Shown piece by piece: positions 13,601 through 26,000 of a stretch of 64,000 nt of DNA (positions within the stretch are counted from its first letter, which is position 1; each line of letters starts with the position of its first letter). Both the position numbers and the translations under genes were made by a program. The stretch comes from Hirundichthys speculiger (lineage: Eukaryota; Chordata; Actinopteri; Beloniformes; Exocoetidae), in contig JAGFBZ010000817.1 in assembly GCA_018398805.1 (NCBI GenBank), positions 948,001 to 1,012,000 on the forward strand, in the 5' to 3' direction. The notes beneath the pieces were generated by a model that did not search any database, had not been told where the DNA came from, and was given only the letters and a program-made list of their open reading frames with translations.

Positions 13601-16266
13601 GGTGCATTTGCACTCAGACGTCAAGACTCAGAACAATGTCATATCTGTTAACAACTAGTGTAAACTGAGTTGGATGCATGTGATGTGCCACAACATAACA
13701 AAGTCAGAAAAACAAGATACGTACATCCAGGGGACATAACCTTGTTCTGTATCGCTCAATAATTTCACATGTAACACAATAGCAACATGCCTACAGGCAA
13801 GAATAAGGTGGCACTGTGTGTACTGCTTTCTAAATTTGACACAAAGAAGATAAAATTGAAAAAAAAAATTAACATCTTTTTACTTGCAGCGATCAAGGCT
13901 GCCATCTTGAGTACTCAGCTCTAACTCCTGACTGACTTAAAAATAAGTCCTGAGTGAAAATGAAATTCAGCAGTCATACTCAAATGCTGCATTCAGATTT
14001 CCTGTTTAAGCATTAAGCCAGGCAGTATTCTGAATTTTCCTGATGTTACCAAATTAATGACATGACGCCCACTATTCAGTACCTGCTGTGACCATACTTT
14101 TATCAGGGGAGACATATGCTCCTGCCTTGAATGGTGTCTTTAATTTGAGTCCCATGAATCCCAGACAGCCTGCATTGTCCTCATGGTGCAAGCCAAAATC
14201 AGAAAACCAAATAACATTGATTCCATGGCTAATAGTTCCCCACCTATTACATGATTCATTCATCTTTAACAGCATTTGCTTAAACTCCAGTGGCCAGTTA
14301 TTTCTGAGCTTCTCTCAAACAAGATTAGATGCTTAAATTCTCCCCTGGACTGGGTTGAGGGCTGCTACATACATATTAACACACAGAACCAATAATAATG
14401 TTTGTATTTATCATCCTTAATTGATAATTAATCAAGCAATTTGTAAATCACTGAACACTAGCATGTACAAACTGTTCAAATGGCATTTCTTTTGAGTATT
14501 TAGCAATGAAACACATTAGCTGTTCAGAAAGCTCTTCTGGAAAGAAGATCCTTTTCTTCAGTTTGCATGAACAAAAAAAAACTGAAATGCATATTTAATA
14601 GACGAGTAAGCAATACAACATAATTACACCCTATCCTTTATAAGAATAAATAATCAAAGAAAATGTTTGTGTGCTTTCAAATGATAATGCATCTTAATTG
14701 TCCCTGTAATGGAGCACAGTTGTTTTTTTCCTAGAAATGATTTTTAAATCACAAAGTTAAGATAAGATAATAAAAGAACCTGCAGAGCGAGTTCCACTAA
14801 CAGAAAGTCTGAATGTTTTCTCTCTAATACGTCGTTGGGTTAGTGTTCTTCAAGAGGATTTGTTGAAATTACTTGGAATAGGAAGCCTAATGCTTGAATC
14901 CCAAAGTGATTTATCTAAAGTGTTCTGCCAGGTCAGGTTTGATTTTCTCATCAGTAAGTCAAGAAAATAACAAGAAAGAAAGATTTTTTTTTTTTTTTGA
15001 AGTACTTTCGGTCTTGAAAGAAAAAATGAAACTATTTACAGTTTTGAGCAGCATGAGAAACCTCCCTTTACTGTATTAGTTTTCTTGTTTTTCTTCCTCT
15101 GACATCATGTGAACCCGTTTCCAGGGTCACTTCAGAAATGGAGGAAAATATTCTGCCAAGTCCAGAGTATCAACAGTAAGCATCAGCTTCAGGTGGACAT
15201 TAAACAAAATTACTTTTTTTTTTCTCAGATTTTTCTTTTTGAATCACACAGAAGAGCCAGAGATATGTGGCATTTTGAGTTTCTCTTACCTTTTCTGAAA
15301 AAGCTCTTGGTATTAGTATTGCTCTGTCAGCCCACACAAATAACCCACAATTGACTTCAGTGAACAATAAATTGCTGGTGTATTATATGAGTGGTGTAAG
15401 AACATCTGTGGGTGGATTTCTCCTTTAAGATTGGTTTCGTTCCACAATGAAGAAAATTACTGTTTTGGTTTTAACCAGATGATGGTCACAGCAGTCAATT
15501 TGTTTCACAGTGAAAAGCACAAAAGTGGATATATCATCCATTTTGTGCCAACAGGTACTATGTTGAACATTCAGAGAGAAATATTTTGGATGGCATACTC
15601 ATAGCTATTTTAAGCAGTGTTTTTCCTGTAAAAATAGCATTTTTCAGTTAATGATAAAAAGCTTTCCTTGTTTTTTTTTTATACTCAGGATTTTCTTTTT
15701 ATGTTATTTTGTTGCAAATATAATGCATTTTCCTGGGCTTTTTAATTTTGCAGGGATAATATTTTATCAGGAATTTGAAGGCCTGGCTCTACTGAACATT
15801 TTTATGTTCTTATTTGGGTAAGTTTAAAAAAAAAAAACAGTTCCTGCTGCCTATCTAAATATTTTATTGATTGTATGTTGGTCTTAATCCTCTTTGAAAT
15901 TCTTTTCCAGTTGCCTCCTCTCCTTTCTTGGAGTTTTCCTGATAGCCCGAAACAGGCCAAAGATAAAGCAGCAAGATCGCAATTTTATCGCAATGGATAA
16001 GATTCCTGGTAAGCTTCTCTTTTTAATCACGTTTCTTCACAAAACATTACACGGCCAAATGACCCAGGCGGTGGCAGAGTGAGTTTAGCAGCGGCTACCC
16101 TGGAGCCATGTGACTGGCAGCAGGGTCCATCTAATGAGCTGTGCTGTCCACGTTCACAGGGAGAAGACACACAGACAAAGTGCAGCCTGAGGCCAAGACT
16201 CAAACATACGGATCACTCGCAGCCAAACTCATGTGCAACAGAGCTGGCCAAACGGACGATTTATAG
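1608..16266 (+). CDS. nipal2: NIPA-like protein 2 (magnesium transporter family), 5'-incomplete
   Basis: Multi-pass membrane protein of the NIPA/DUF803 family, whose members move Mg2+ across membranes. Ten exons are visible: 1608-1676, 2621-2789, 9009-9068, 10022-10143, 12344-12440, 13099-13234, 13470-13558, 15754-15817, 15911-16008 and 16160-16266. All junctions are GT-AG, phases match throughout, and the total is 1011 nt (336 aa plus TAG). Diagnostic stretches include GNVLISISLNIQ, GNFAAYGFAPASLIAPLGC, ASLTVISVKAVSGM and FLGVFLIARNRPK. These give about nine hydrophobic segments, as expected for the family. The N-terminal exon (roughly 40 residues in mammals) is not in the window. The C-terminal exon reads DKVQPEAKTQTYGSL, close to the mammalian tail. 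Neighbouring POP1 is convergent, as in mammals. No frame damage was seen. The family is certain; the paralogue call is supported by sequence and synteny. Confidence 0.93.
2790..7530. other. NIPAL2 intron, no gene
   Basis: First part of the 6.2-kb intron between the NIPAL2 exons at 2621-2789 and 9009-9068. The sequence is AT-rich, with a short repetitive patch at about 2970-3015 (repeats of tctatagaaaatc). No supported exon or RNA gene was seen. Confidence 0.5.
7540..8650 (-). mobile_element. 5'-truncated L1-type LINE, ORF2 C-terminal end
   Basis: Two adjacent minus-strand open frames (8646-8131 and 8092-7739) encode the end of an L1-like ORF2. The second holds a cysteine/histidine motif (CWKCQSEIGTFLHVIWGC) followed by PFWEKV, typical of the C-terminal domain of L1-clade reverse transcriptases. 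The frames are separated by stops, so the copy is dead. The reverse-transcriptase and endonuclease domains are missing, as in usual 5' truncation. An A-rich end lies near 7560-7540. The insertion sits antisense in a NIPAL2 intron. The L1 call is from motif recognition. Confidence 0.75.
8690..8935 (+). repeat. Teleost interspersed repeat (…accacaccaccatgctgcc type)
   Basis: The stretch cacacagaaatgcctcag, a 'gattcagatcaagaactttc' segment and a terminal 'ccacaccaccatgctgcc' match a short dispersed repeat common in fish genomes. A second diverged copy lies at 37485-37650 in the same orientation. It contains no coding capacity. Recognition is from memory of the family, and the class is unclear. 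Confidence 0.6.
10785..10985 (+). mobile_element. tRNA-derived SINE
   Basis: The head resembles a tRNA gene: an A-box-like tggatagctcagtggttaga at about 10790 and a B-box-like ggttagactcc near 10865. The body (cggcctctgaccctttgctg and following) ends with aataaaggccac, the tail of a common teleost SINE. A short gttaggg duplication interrupts the B-box region. It lies in a NIPAL2 intron in the gene's sense orientation. It is unlikely to be an active tRNA because no acceptor stem closes. Confidence 0.75.
13559..15753. other. NIPAL2 intron, no gene
   Basis: A 2.2-kb intron between the exons at 13470-13558 and 15754-15817. It holds AT-rich sequence with several poly(A)/poly(T) tracts and nothing else supportable. 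Confidence 0.5.
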
Positions 16267-17853
16267 GACCAACTCCATCTGCTGGGACTGCTTATTTGGT
16301 GAAATTGTTTTGTTTCTGCATCTCTTCCTGGGTGCAACAAAATGTCTATTTATGGAGCGAGATAATAAGCATCAGCTAAACCTGGCGAACCACCAGGATT
16401 GGCGATCACATTTGGTAGGTCCGCTTTCCAAAGTGACAAGAACCTTGATTTGGTCTTGAAAAGAAATCTGCTTGTGTGTCTGCATTACTTTGAGCCCAGT
16501 CAAAATTAGTATATGTCATAAAGGGAAAAACTGATTCCAGAATGAGATGAAAGAACAACAGAGGCTTTACTTGCAGAACCCTTTATTTTTTTAAATTAGG
16601 ATTGAGGCCAAAAAGCATTTCAGTTTAACAGGATTATGTTTTTCAGGTGAATAAACTGTCAGTGCATTCATCTATTATTGTTACACCTCAACATACAGCA
16701 TAGCAGGTGCACTACTGCCCTCTAATGGTGGGAGGCACCCAGATCACCATGCAGTTACGTACATGTGTTGATCTCATGTGAATTCATTTAATTTAAAATG
16801 GCAGGTCTAAAGCAGTTGTTTTCTTAGCACTCACATTACTTCAAGTGTCCAGCACTGATAATTTGGGAGTTGTGCGTTTAAATACACAAGCTCGCATCAC
16901 TGAGATCCATCTCCAAGCAGGTGTAACTCACTTTGATGAGAAAGCACGAATGCACAGCCTGACTGGCCATCTTCACCTCAGATAAACCTCAGACCACATA
17001 CTTCACTGAACTGCTACCAAAAAAGTGTTGCCAAGCAACAAAACTCTCATCTGCCACCCACACATTATAGGACATGTAGAACCACTGCTCATTCCAAAGT
17101 AACCAGAAGAAGAAACCAAAGTTTTTTTGTGTCTCTGTTTGTAGCATTTATTTATAAGGCTAAAATGTGCAGGTTAAACTGTTTAGTGAAACATGACTGG
17201 AGCTGTTAATAAATAATGCCATCAGTCATTTTTCCCCCACATTGCATTTTGTATCTCCATTAGCTTTTCAAAAAAAGCTAATGGCCTCTTTTCTTTTTTT
17301 TTGGCAAAAAGATTGATACATTTCTGAAACTAAATCTGGAAAACTAATTTTAGCTTAGAGTAGAATATCATGAAAGCAAACACTCAAACACAGTCTCAGC
17401 ACTTTTAAGTCTAAATATGAAGACATGTAAAAAAATAAAAGTCAAATTCACTCATTTTGGAAACCTATTGGACATAAAAAAAATAATTAAAAAAAACAAA
17501 GGTTTCCCAGTTTACAGTATTCATTTGATTCACTTTGACAAAGGAACCGGTGTGAAACAAAACTGCAGCACAAGCCATATATTGTCCTCACTGTGTCTTC
17601 ATTGTTTCAACCATGTAGTTGGGCAAAGAAAAAAAAAGCGCTGTCCTCTTAATGTATATAATATACAATACAAATAAAAATACTCTTGTCAGCAATGTCA
17701 GTTTAACTTTTTTCTATGCTCAATGCATTTCACCAGCCATGAGATGAACCATTAAGGCATGTAAACTTCAGGCTTCTGCAATGTATGCCTTTGCATTTAC
17801 TCAGCCAACAACTGAGTTCTGAAAAGATCTTTTGGCATTCAGATTAAGATACT
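16267..17853. other. Convergent 3' ends of NIPAL2 (+) and POP1 (-)
   Basis: The region between the NIPAL2 stop (16264-16266) and the POP1 stop (17854-17856) must contain both 3' UTRs. Candidate plus-strand poly(A) signals occur near 17212 and 17669; a candidate minus-strand signal (TTTATT on +) lies near 16583. I cannot tell which are used, so the transcripts may overlap antisense. A perfect hairpin lies at 17257-17284. Confidence 0.5.
17257..17284. repeat. Perfect 12-bp inverted repeat, 4-nt loop
   Basis: The arm ccattagctttt and its exact complement aaaagctaatgg are separated by caaa. It lies in the NIPAL2/POP1 convergent 3' region, followed by a T-rich tract. Confidence 0.8.
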
Positions 17854-20800
17854 TCACACCTCGATGTGGACTTTAGCAAAGCGGTAGTGCAGGGAGGTGG
17901 GGTTGCGAAGCAGCAGCTTTCCTCTGTGCTCAATGGGTTGGTTGAGGAGCGTATTAATGAGACCCGCAGCACTGACAAACCCAAGAGCCTCCCCACAACC
18001 TGCAGACAGGGAAAAGTCACCCTGAGTGACCCAGCCCAGGGTCACTCGTGAGCAGTGAGAGGTCACACTAGGCAGAGGGTCGGGCCACAGCCCCAGGATT
18101 AGGTCCGAGGATGACTTGGGATCTTCAGATGTAACAGAGTCAGAGGGAAGTTCGGATCCTTTGCTTTCAGGATTACCAGAAGATAAAGAGGGTGTGGTAG
18201 CCTTCTTGGAGCCCTTCTTCCTGGTTTTTATTCTGCTTTTAAAGTGGTCTCTGTGTGGGGGCTCCTGGGGGCCACATGTTGTTTGGCATTTGCTGAGCAG
18301 CTTCAAGTCCTCTGTAGTCGGCACACACAGCATGGCGTGGAGCTCCGGTCTGCCCTTTGACAACAACGAAAGCCGCACCCACACCAGACTCATTGCATGC
18401 ACGGCAAGAAAAGACGTCGCAGCCGAACGGTCAAAAGGAGGCACTTTCCCACCGCGGTACGGTCTCTGACCTTTCGATGATGTGGGTTTGCACCAACTAG
18501 AGAGGAGCCTCAGAGACTTTCTATTTCTGGAAGTAAAAACAATAACCAGTATCCATTTAGAACAGGTGGTCAATACTAAAAAAAAAAGACAAGAGGCATT
18601 TTCATTTGCCAAAAGAGGAAAAAAAAAAGTTCCATCAATTCGCTTCTTTTTTTTCCTGATTCAGAAAACATAACAGGCAGCAAATTGACTTTTTGAAAAA
18701 TATATTTTTTTAAGTCATCCACATTACTCAAAGGTGATGATGGGGTTTCACAGATCGATGCCACTCTTCCCTTCTACTATTCTCTGTTAATGCATCGCAG
18801 CAATTTCAGGCTAGATGCACTCTGGATATTCTCAGAGACATTGTGATTATGAAAGGGACGTAGAATAAAGAAGCAGGATGCATCAAGTTTGCCCGAAAGC
18901 AGTGCCTGCCTCTCTCAATTTAAAAAAAAAAAGCTAAGAAAATGAAGACTTAAGCCCAAGGCACCCAAAAGTGGTGCACATTTAGCTCAAGGGACATTTA
19001 AAAGTCACCTGCAATAATAAAGTTAGAGGTGTGATTTGAAAGGACCTTGGAAGAGACCTGCAGGGGCTATATATTATTAGTAGAATTTGATTTTCTATTT
19101 ATTATATATGCACACACACACCCACATCCTAGTAAGCCATGATAGAAATGCGCTGAATGATGAACATGAAAAAATAAATGACACCATGAGACAAACATGT
19201 ACCTCAGCACAGTGAAGCAGCTCTGAGGCTTTGATATGGCGATATCTTGCTGAGACGTCATCTCCTCCATCACGACATCCGCCTTTGTTGTGCTTTCGCT
19301 CTTCCCATCTCCTTTCCCCTCCTCTCCTCCTTCCCTCGTGAGGAGCTCCCACTCCTCTGCCAGCTGTTGCCAAGGGCAACGGAGAGCCAGACAGCCTTGC
19401 TTAATGTAATTGGTCCTTTTGGCAGGCGGACGCCTGTAAAAAAAAGGTTGAAAGGTCATACCCTTGGGCAAAACATGTCATCTGCATGCTGAGAAAGACC
19501 CATATTATGGAAATTAACCAGGGTCAGAGATTTGGACAGCACTGCCATGTCAAAACCTCTAATCTGCTGACACTTACTCTCTGTTTTAGTAAACATCATC
19601 TGATACTACCCTTGCAGGTGACAGTCCAGTCACACCATAACAGACCCAGGCTATGCATTATTCATTCCAATACAGACTTATTATCTCTTCTATGAGATAC
19701 CAGAACAAAACAACAATTATGGCAGCACAAGATGTGAGGTGAATTTGGTTACTCTGTATCCGCCTGTAGTAATCACAAACAACCTTTCTATTTTGGTTGC
19801 TTCCCTGCTCAATGTTCCTCGACTGACCTTTTGAATTTCTCCAGAAGCTCAGCCTCCTGCTCCTCCTGAAAACAAACGCCTGCAGGGCAGTCTGGGTAAT
19901 CATGGGGAAAATGGGGAGCAGCTTTATTTTGAGAGTGTTTCAGACTCATATGCAGCCCAGCGATGCGAACTCCTCTGTACACCTAGAGAGGGAGATAAAC
20001 AAGGCAGGAAAAGAAATGCATAAAACGTGGCAAATAAGGCAAACCTGGGAGTCTGCTTTAATTTTCAAGGTACCAAAGGTCCACAGTTCAAATACAATAA
20101 CATCATAACAAAAATTACAATTAAACAAAAAAAAAGAAAACATATCAAAACGTTGTTGACACTTGGAAAATATATTTCACTTTTTAGTTCCCTAAAGGAT
20201 ATACATGCAGTCTTTTTCTAAAATACAGATTGAAGATCAAAAGGGATATTATTACAGGATATTAGATGAAGCATAATAGGACAACAGTCAAGCATTCGTC
20301 ACTACACTTGAAACAATCTGATCATACTGTAGTTATTTAATTCCTGTGACAAATAGCAGGATATGCTACACTTTAAAGCTAATAATGCACATATTTAGGT
20401 TCTGTTGTCACAAAGACTGTAAGAAGTAATAACACACTGTAACCATTAAGTGTAACCATTAAGTGTTAAAAGTGTGCAACCTCACATGGACGATAACTGC
20501 AAACAACATTTAAGGAGCCATTTCTGAGAAGTTGCCACATCCACACTAGAACACCAAAGAGTTAAGAAACTGCCAAAGTAAACTACATACAATACAACGG
20601 AAAACCAGCAGCTGCTTTAACAGTGCAGAAAAGTAAAAAATTCTCCCCAATCACTGCTGTCACAGTTTCCAAATTACTGGCCAAGTTCTACGTTGCTTGT
20701 ATAAACTGAATATACAATTGTTTCCTGTACAGATTCCAATCAGAAAAAAATTTTCAAACAAAAAAAGGATTTAAATTAATGCTAAAAAATAAATAAATAA

Positions 20801-22932
20801 ATAAGCTAAATTAAATTTAAAAATACCACAGTAATCTTGTTTAAGCCCCAGGTTTGTTTGTAGTGGGAAGGATCAGAATAACTGGATTTGAAAAATAAGT
20901 GGTCTCAGTCTAAATGAACTTGCCAACTCTGGTGTAAAAGTATAAATCACAGAATTTGGGGCACTAAACTACTGAATGTACAGACATGGAAAAAATTATT
21001 AGACCACCATTTTTTCGTTACTTTCTTGTTCATTTTAATATCTGGTACCACTAAACGTCATCATGTGACTAAAACAGACAGAAAAAAAAACACTGAATGG
21101 ATAAAAGCAGTGTTTTTGGCAGTACAACGCCATAACTATTGATGTAAAAACTTAAGTGATTTAGGTTATAATCAAGAAAACCATGGAAAATGGTAAGATA
21201 TCAGCTCTTATATAAAACTCTTATGAGCAATCTTTGTGGTTATCATTATGTTTGTCCAAACAAATGTACTTTTAGTTGTACCAGGCATTAAAATGAACAA
21301 GAAACTGAAGAAAACAAGGGTGGTCTAATAATTTTTTCCAGGACTGTATAGACCTTAGTTTCTGGGGGTTTTATTATGCGCCTTTAGCAACATTACTTTA
21401 CAACTCTAGCCGAGCTTAGTTTTTAGATTGAAGTACATGGTGAAAAGCGATAAATAAAAGAAGTATAAACCCGGACAACACCCAAACTACGCATGTTCAC
21501 CATGTCAAAAACAAGCAGTGAGAGGATGAGTAGTGCTTGCAGGTATGCTTGGACATTGCTTTTTGTGAAAAGAAACCAAACAAAGTGGAAAATATCATAA
21601 ATTTACAAGCTCATCAAGTGATTTGGATCAGAGAGACAAACTAAGGTGTGAAAGCATCCATCCATCTGTCTCAGATCAGTTGTTTGGACTGAAGTTCATT
21701 CTACAGATTTCAGAGCATCCCAACTCAAACACACCACAATAATAAATACCAGCATTCACTTTAACCAAGCTGTATGGCAGATAAGCACTAACCGGCTGTG
21801 CCACTGAGAATAAAACTAAATGGTTTTAAAACCTCTGGCAGAAAGAAGAAAAAGACAGTAATCTAAATTCAGATAATATGGCTAACTTCGGTACCTACCA
21901 GTGGGACCCAGAAGGCCATGCCCCAGCCTTTAGGAAGAAGCAGGTCCCATCCAGCTCCCCAGGAGTTCATCTCATTTCCCACCTGCTTGCCGGGCTGATG
22001 GACCAGCAGAACGGGGACTCGGCCCTGCGGGGGAGTGGGGCTCAGCCTGGATCCTGGTACCAGCAGCTCACCTTCTCATACGGTTCAACTCCTTCAAAGG
22101 AAGAAAATGCTTTGTGTGAGAGCAACATCCAGGCATGTGTGTGTGCATGCAGAGAGTAAAAGAGAGCTACAGGAGAAGTGTTGTTATTGCAGATTTTGAT
22201 GGTAAGAAAATTGTAAATTGCCTGCTCTGATATCTTGTTATCAGTGACGTTGTCCCGCACAGACTGCTCCCATAAGAAACTCTGACAGCAGTGTTCTGGT
22301 ACTCCACGTAATATCAGCTCCATTCTCTTCTCCTCTTCGGCTGCAGAAACAGATATGCAGCATGCTCCTGTAAAACCAGCCTCACAAACTCAAACTGCAT
22401 CTAGCCACAGCAACTTAACCTTAGGATAAAAAAACAAACCAAACATTTAAATTACCAGTATCACTATACTATAGCTGCTATTTAGGGGTAGCGGGAGAGG
22501 CGTTCCCCCGAGAGGGATTCACGGATTTATACCGTTCTCCATGTCTGTTTTAGCTTTTCCATTTTTACCTGCCAATTGTCTTCCACGTTAACTTGCCCAG
22601 CAAGTTAAAGCGGACTGAATTGTTTGGAGACTTCTTTAATTTTTTATAAAAGCAGGATGACATTAATGCCCTGTCAGTGGCAAAAAGCTTTATTTTATTT
22701 TACATTTTTTAAGATGATATTTACTTTAAACATGTGTTACTGACAAGTGCTGATGTTAAAAGTGTTGGAACAACAAATGTTATGACACTTTAGTTCATAT
22801 GGCAGCAGAACATTTAAATAAAAGTGCATTTTACACTAACTTTTGAATTCATTATTTGATTTTGCATATACAACGCGATTAATCATGATTAATCAGGGAA
22901 ATAATGCGATTAAAAATTTTTATCGTTGCCCA

Positions 22933-23005
<73 letters not shown>

Positions 23006-26000
23006 GCATGGCGGCGCTGGAATCACATACTATAATATTTGCAATATTGTGGAAGTCTGAAAAGATTGCAGATTGCATTAGCGGTTAGCGGAGGTTCCTA
23101 TAGATGCAATTTGAGATTAGCGGCTAGTGGTAACAGGTAAGGCGAAGTGTACGATCGGGGCCCTATTCTATAATAGTCTCTTTTGCAACATCTACATTTT
23201 TAGGTGTTTTTTTTTTTGATTAAAAATAAAAATTTGATTATACAGACCTGATCAAATTTTTAAGACCAGTTGAAAATTTTCAATAATTTACATTCTGCAC
23301 TGTTTGATCTTAAAAAGGTTCTAAATACTGTCTCAAAATGCAAAAAAGAAGAAATGGGAGTGAGAGAAAAACATTTGAGTAAGCAATCTATTGCAAACAA
23401 CATTTAAACTGAAATAGGCTGTTCATCAGCAGATCAAAAGTTTAAGCCCACAGCATTAAAAAACCAAAATCTGCGCAAAAATGTGAATTCAGTGTCATTG
23501 TCTGTCAGGCATTCACACCGTCATGACCTCCTGATGGCAAAGGCAAAAAAATCTTTCACTTATTGAATGTGGTCGGCTTGTTGAGCTGCATAAGCAAGGC
23601 CTCTCACAATGTGCCATCGCTGCTGAGGTTGGACGCAGTGAGACAGTCATTTTGAATTTCTTATAAGATCTTGAGGGTTATGGAACAAAAAAGTCAAGTA
23701 GTAGACAAAAATGAACATCAGTTCCAGACAGTGGATGCCCTCCATGAAGCCATCTTCACCACTTGGAGCAACGTTCCCATCCAACCCCCTGGAAACAAAT
23801 CTGTGAAGTGATCAACAAGAACGGTGGATCTATTCAATACAGAGTTCTTTTTTAGATCTTTTATTTCTATTTTAGGGGAGTTTCTGGGTTTTTTTAAGCT
23901 ATGGTCTTAAACTTTTGATCTGTTGTTTGCAATAGATTAGCTTATTCAATTTTTTTTCCTCGCTCTCATTTCTTCTTTTTGCATTTTGAAACTCTACTTG
24001 GAGCATTTTTAAGCTCCAAAAGTGCAAAATGTATATTCCTGCAAACCTTCAACTGGTCTTAAAAATTGGATCATGTGTGTATTATAACCCAGTTGTGTTT
24101 TGAGTGCTTTGTAACCGAGATTATTTCTATTAATATTTTTAAAGAGACAGTTCAGCTATTAATAGTTCAGCTGTATGTTTCAGTGTACAGTTGGAAAAAT
24201 CTGTTTTTTTTTTTTGCTATTTTTCTATCACGACATGCAAGACTGAAATGGCAGACTATCAAATAAACTACAAAAAAAAAAAAACCTTCATCCACATGAA
24301 AATGTAAGTGTCTAAAAGCTACCCAAACCTGAGGGAGATGGCCTACACTCATATAGCACCTTTTTATCCTCATCTATGTTTGACAAAGCACTTCTCATTC
24401 ACACAACATATCCATGTTGGCCAAGGCCCTTTATTCTAACCCTCACAGCTGCTGATGGTTATTTCATAGATTACATGGCAAAGTGCAGCCTTTACACATA
24501 AAATCCAGACAGTCATACTCATCTCAGTATTACATTTAATGATACACTGTTCTTACTGGATTAGCTTATTTGGGGAAAGAGCTGCAATGTTTCCCTCCTG
24601 GAAGTTTGGGATAAAGAGGCTGGTGGAGGAGAGAATAGTTGAGAAGATTCACCCTTCAATCTGATGCGTAAAGTCCGATTCACAGCACCAGCGTAAATTA
24701 CCTGAAGGTTTTTTGTTTACAAATATATGTGGGTTCAGTGTCCATCCTTCCATCCTATACACCTGCTTTTTTCTGATAAGGGCCATCAGGTCAAAACTGA
24801 GATACACTATACTATAAACACAACACATTTTGGACTGCAGTAAAATACATCAGGGAGATGTATGCAAAGAGCTTGGAGACCAGTGGCTCCACCTAACATG
24901 TTAACACCATGCAGCCAACCACAAGTTTCATAAACCAGGATACTCTTGTCATGTAACTACTGCACTACCATGTCATCTCATGTATTCAGTCTGTAAAATG
25001 CATGAAGCTTTTTAGGGCAAAGCAATGGAATTATGTTCTTCTACTCTATACTTTAATAGGAATGTTTATGTAAATTAAAAAGCACCACTTTCCTTCAATG
25101 TTGAACTTCAGCACATTTTCCTTGGCCTCATGCTCTTATAATCAGATGGGATGGATTGATCAGAATTGATGGTCAAACAAGAAAAAGCCTTGAGAGAAAG
25201 TACACCTCAGCTTTCAAATACTTGCTCACAAGCAACCAATCAGCTGTTCTCAGTCACTGGGGATGTGTTTGGAGTACAGGGTCCTGCCAGGATTCGAACC
25301 TGGAACATCTGCATGGCAAGGCAGAGGCCCCCTGGAGCACAGAACCAGATGCGTACTCACTAAAACATCCTCCCAGCACCAGAATCAGCTGTTATTTGTC
25401 TTTCTAGATGTCCGTTTTGCGTTGGCATGAGAGAAAATAAAATCACTGTTAAAGTTCTTTACAGCAGCCCCCCTTGTCCCGACTATCCAGAAGGTCAGGT
25501 TTTACCTTGGCTCTGGTTTACACTGGGCAAAGCTTTAACCTTCTTTGCTGGTAAAGTCAGTCTGGGGTCCTCCACAGTCAGCCCCAGCACTATGCCAGGT
25601 GGGAGCTCACCAGTCGAATGGATGCCTGATTACAATCACACAAACAAGCATAAAAGCACAGTGAATGAGCCGACAACCACAAGTTAAGATGGAGGAGAAA
25701 AAAAAAACAACAAAAATAAAAAACAAAAACCTTTGAGTACGTTCAAGATTTCTGATTGTTGCTGATGCAGAATCATCTTGCTCTCATCTTTGCAGTGCTC
25801 AGGCCACCAGAATGAAGAGGACTGAGAATTATTCACTTCCTTCAAATTTAAATAAATGAAAGAAAGAAGAAAAGAATTATGGAAACACTTAAAGTAATTG
25901 GCTTCCTGAAATGCATTTTTTAAAGGCTGCTGAAGCTAAAAACACCGCAGCGCTTACATCACAATCTGTAGCTGCTTCCAGAGTCTCTACCAGCACAGAG

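Noticed and set aside
17854..18612. The POP1 C-terminal frame as a separate 252-aa gene starting at 18612
   Set aside because: The N-terminal part before 18526 is intron sequence; the acceptor at 18527-18528 joins in phase to the exon at 19203-19433.
22026..22072. A 47-nt intron in POP1 (gtgagc...ccgcag)
   Set aside because: It has good splice signals, but is far shorter than normal vertebrate introns, does not restore the frame from the upstream exon frame ELNRMR, and would delete the conserved LLVPGS motif. A one-base insertion explains the data better.
22843..23088. Open frame with a poly-(Ile-Tyr) stretch
   Set aside because: It is a translation of the TA microsatellite joined to repeat DNA.
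25262..25380. Functional tRNA gene
   Set aside because: The B box and T arm are good, but there is no closing acceptor stem and only a poor A box; a SINE-type relic is more likely.
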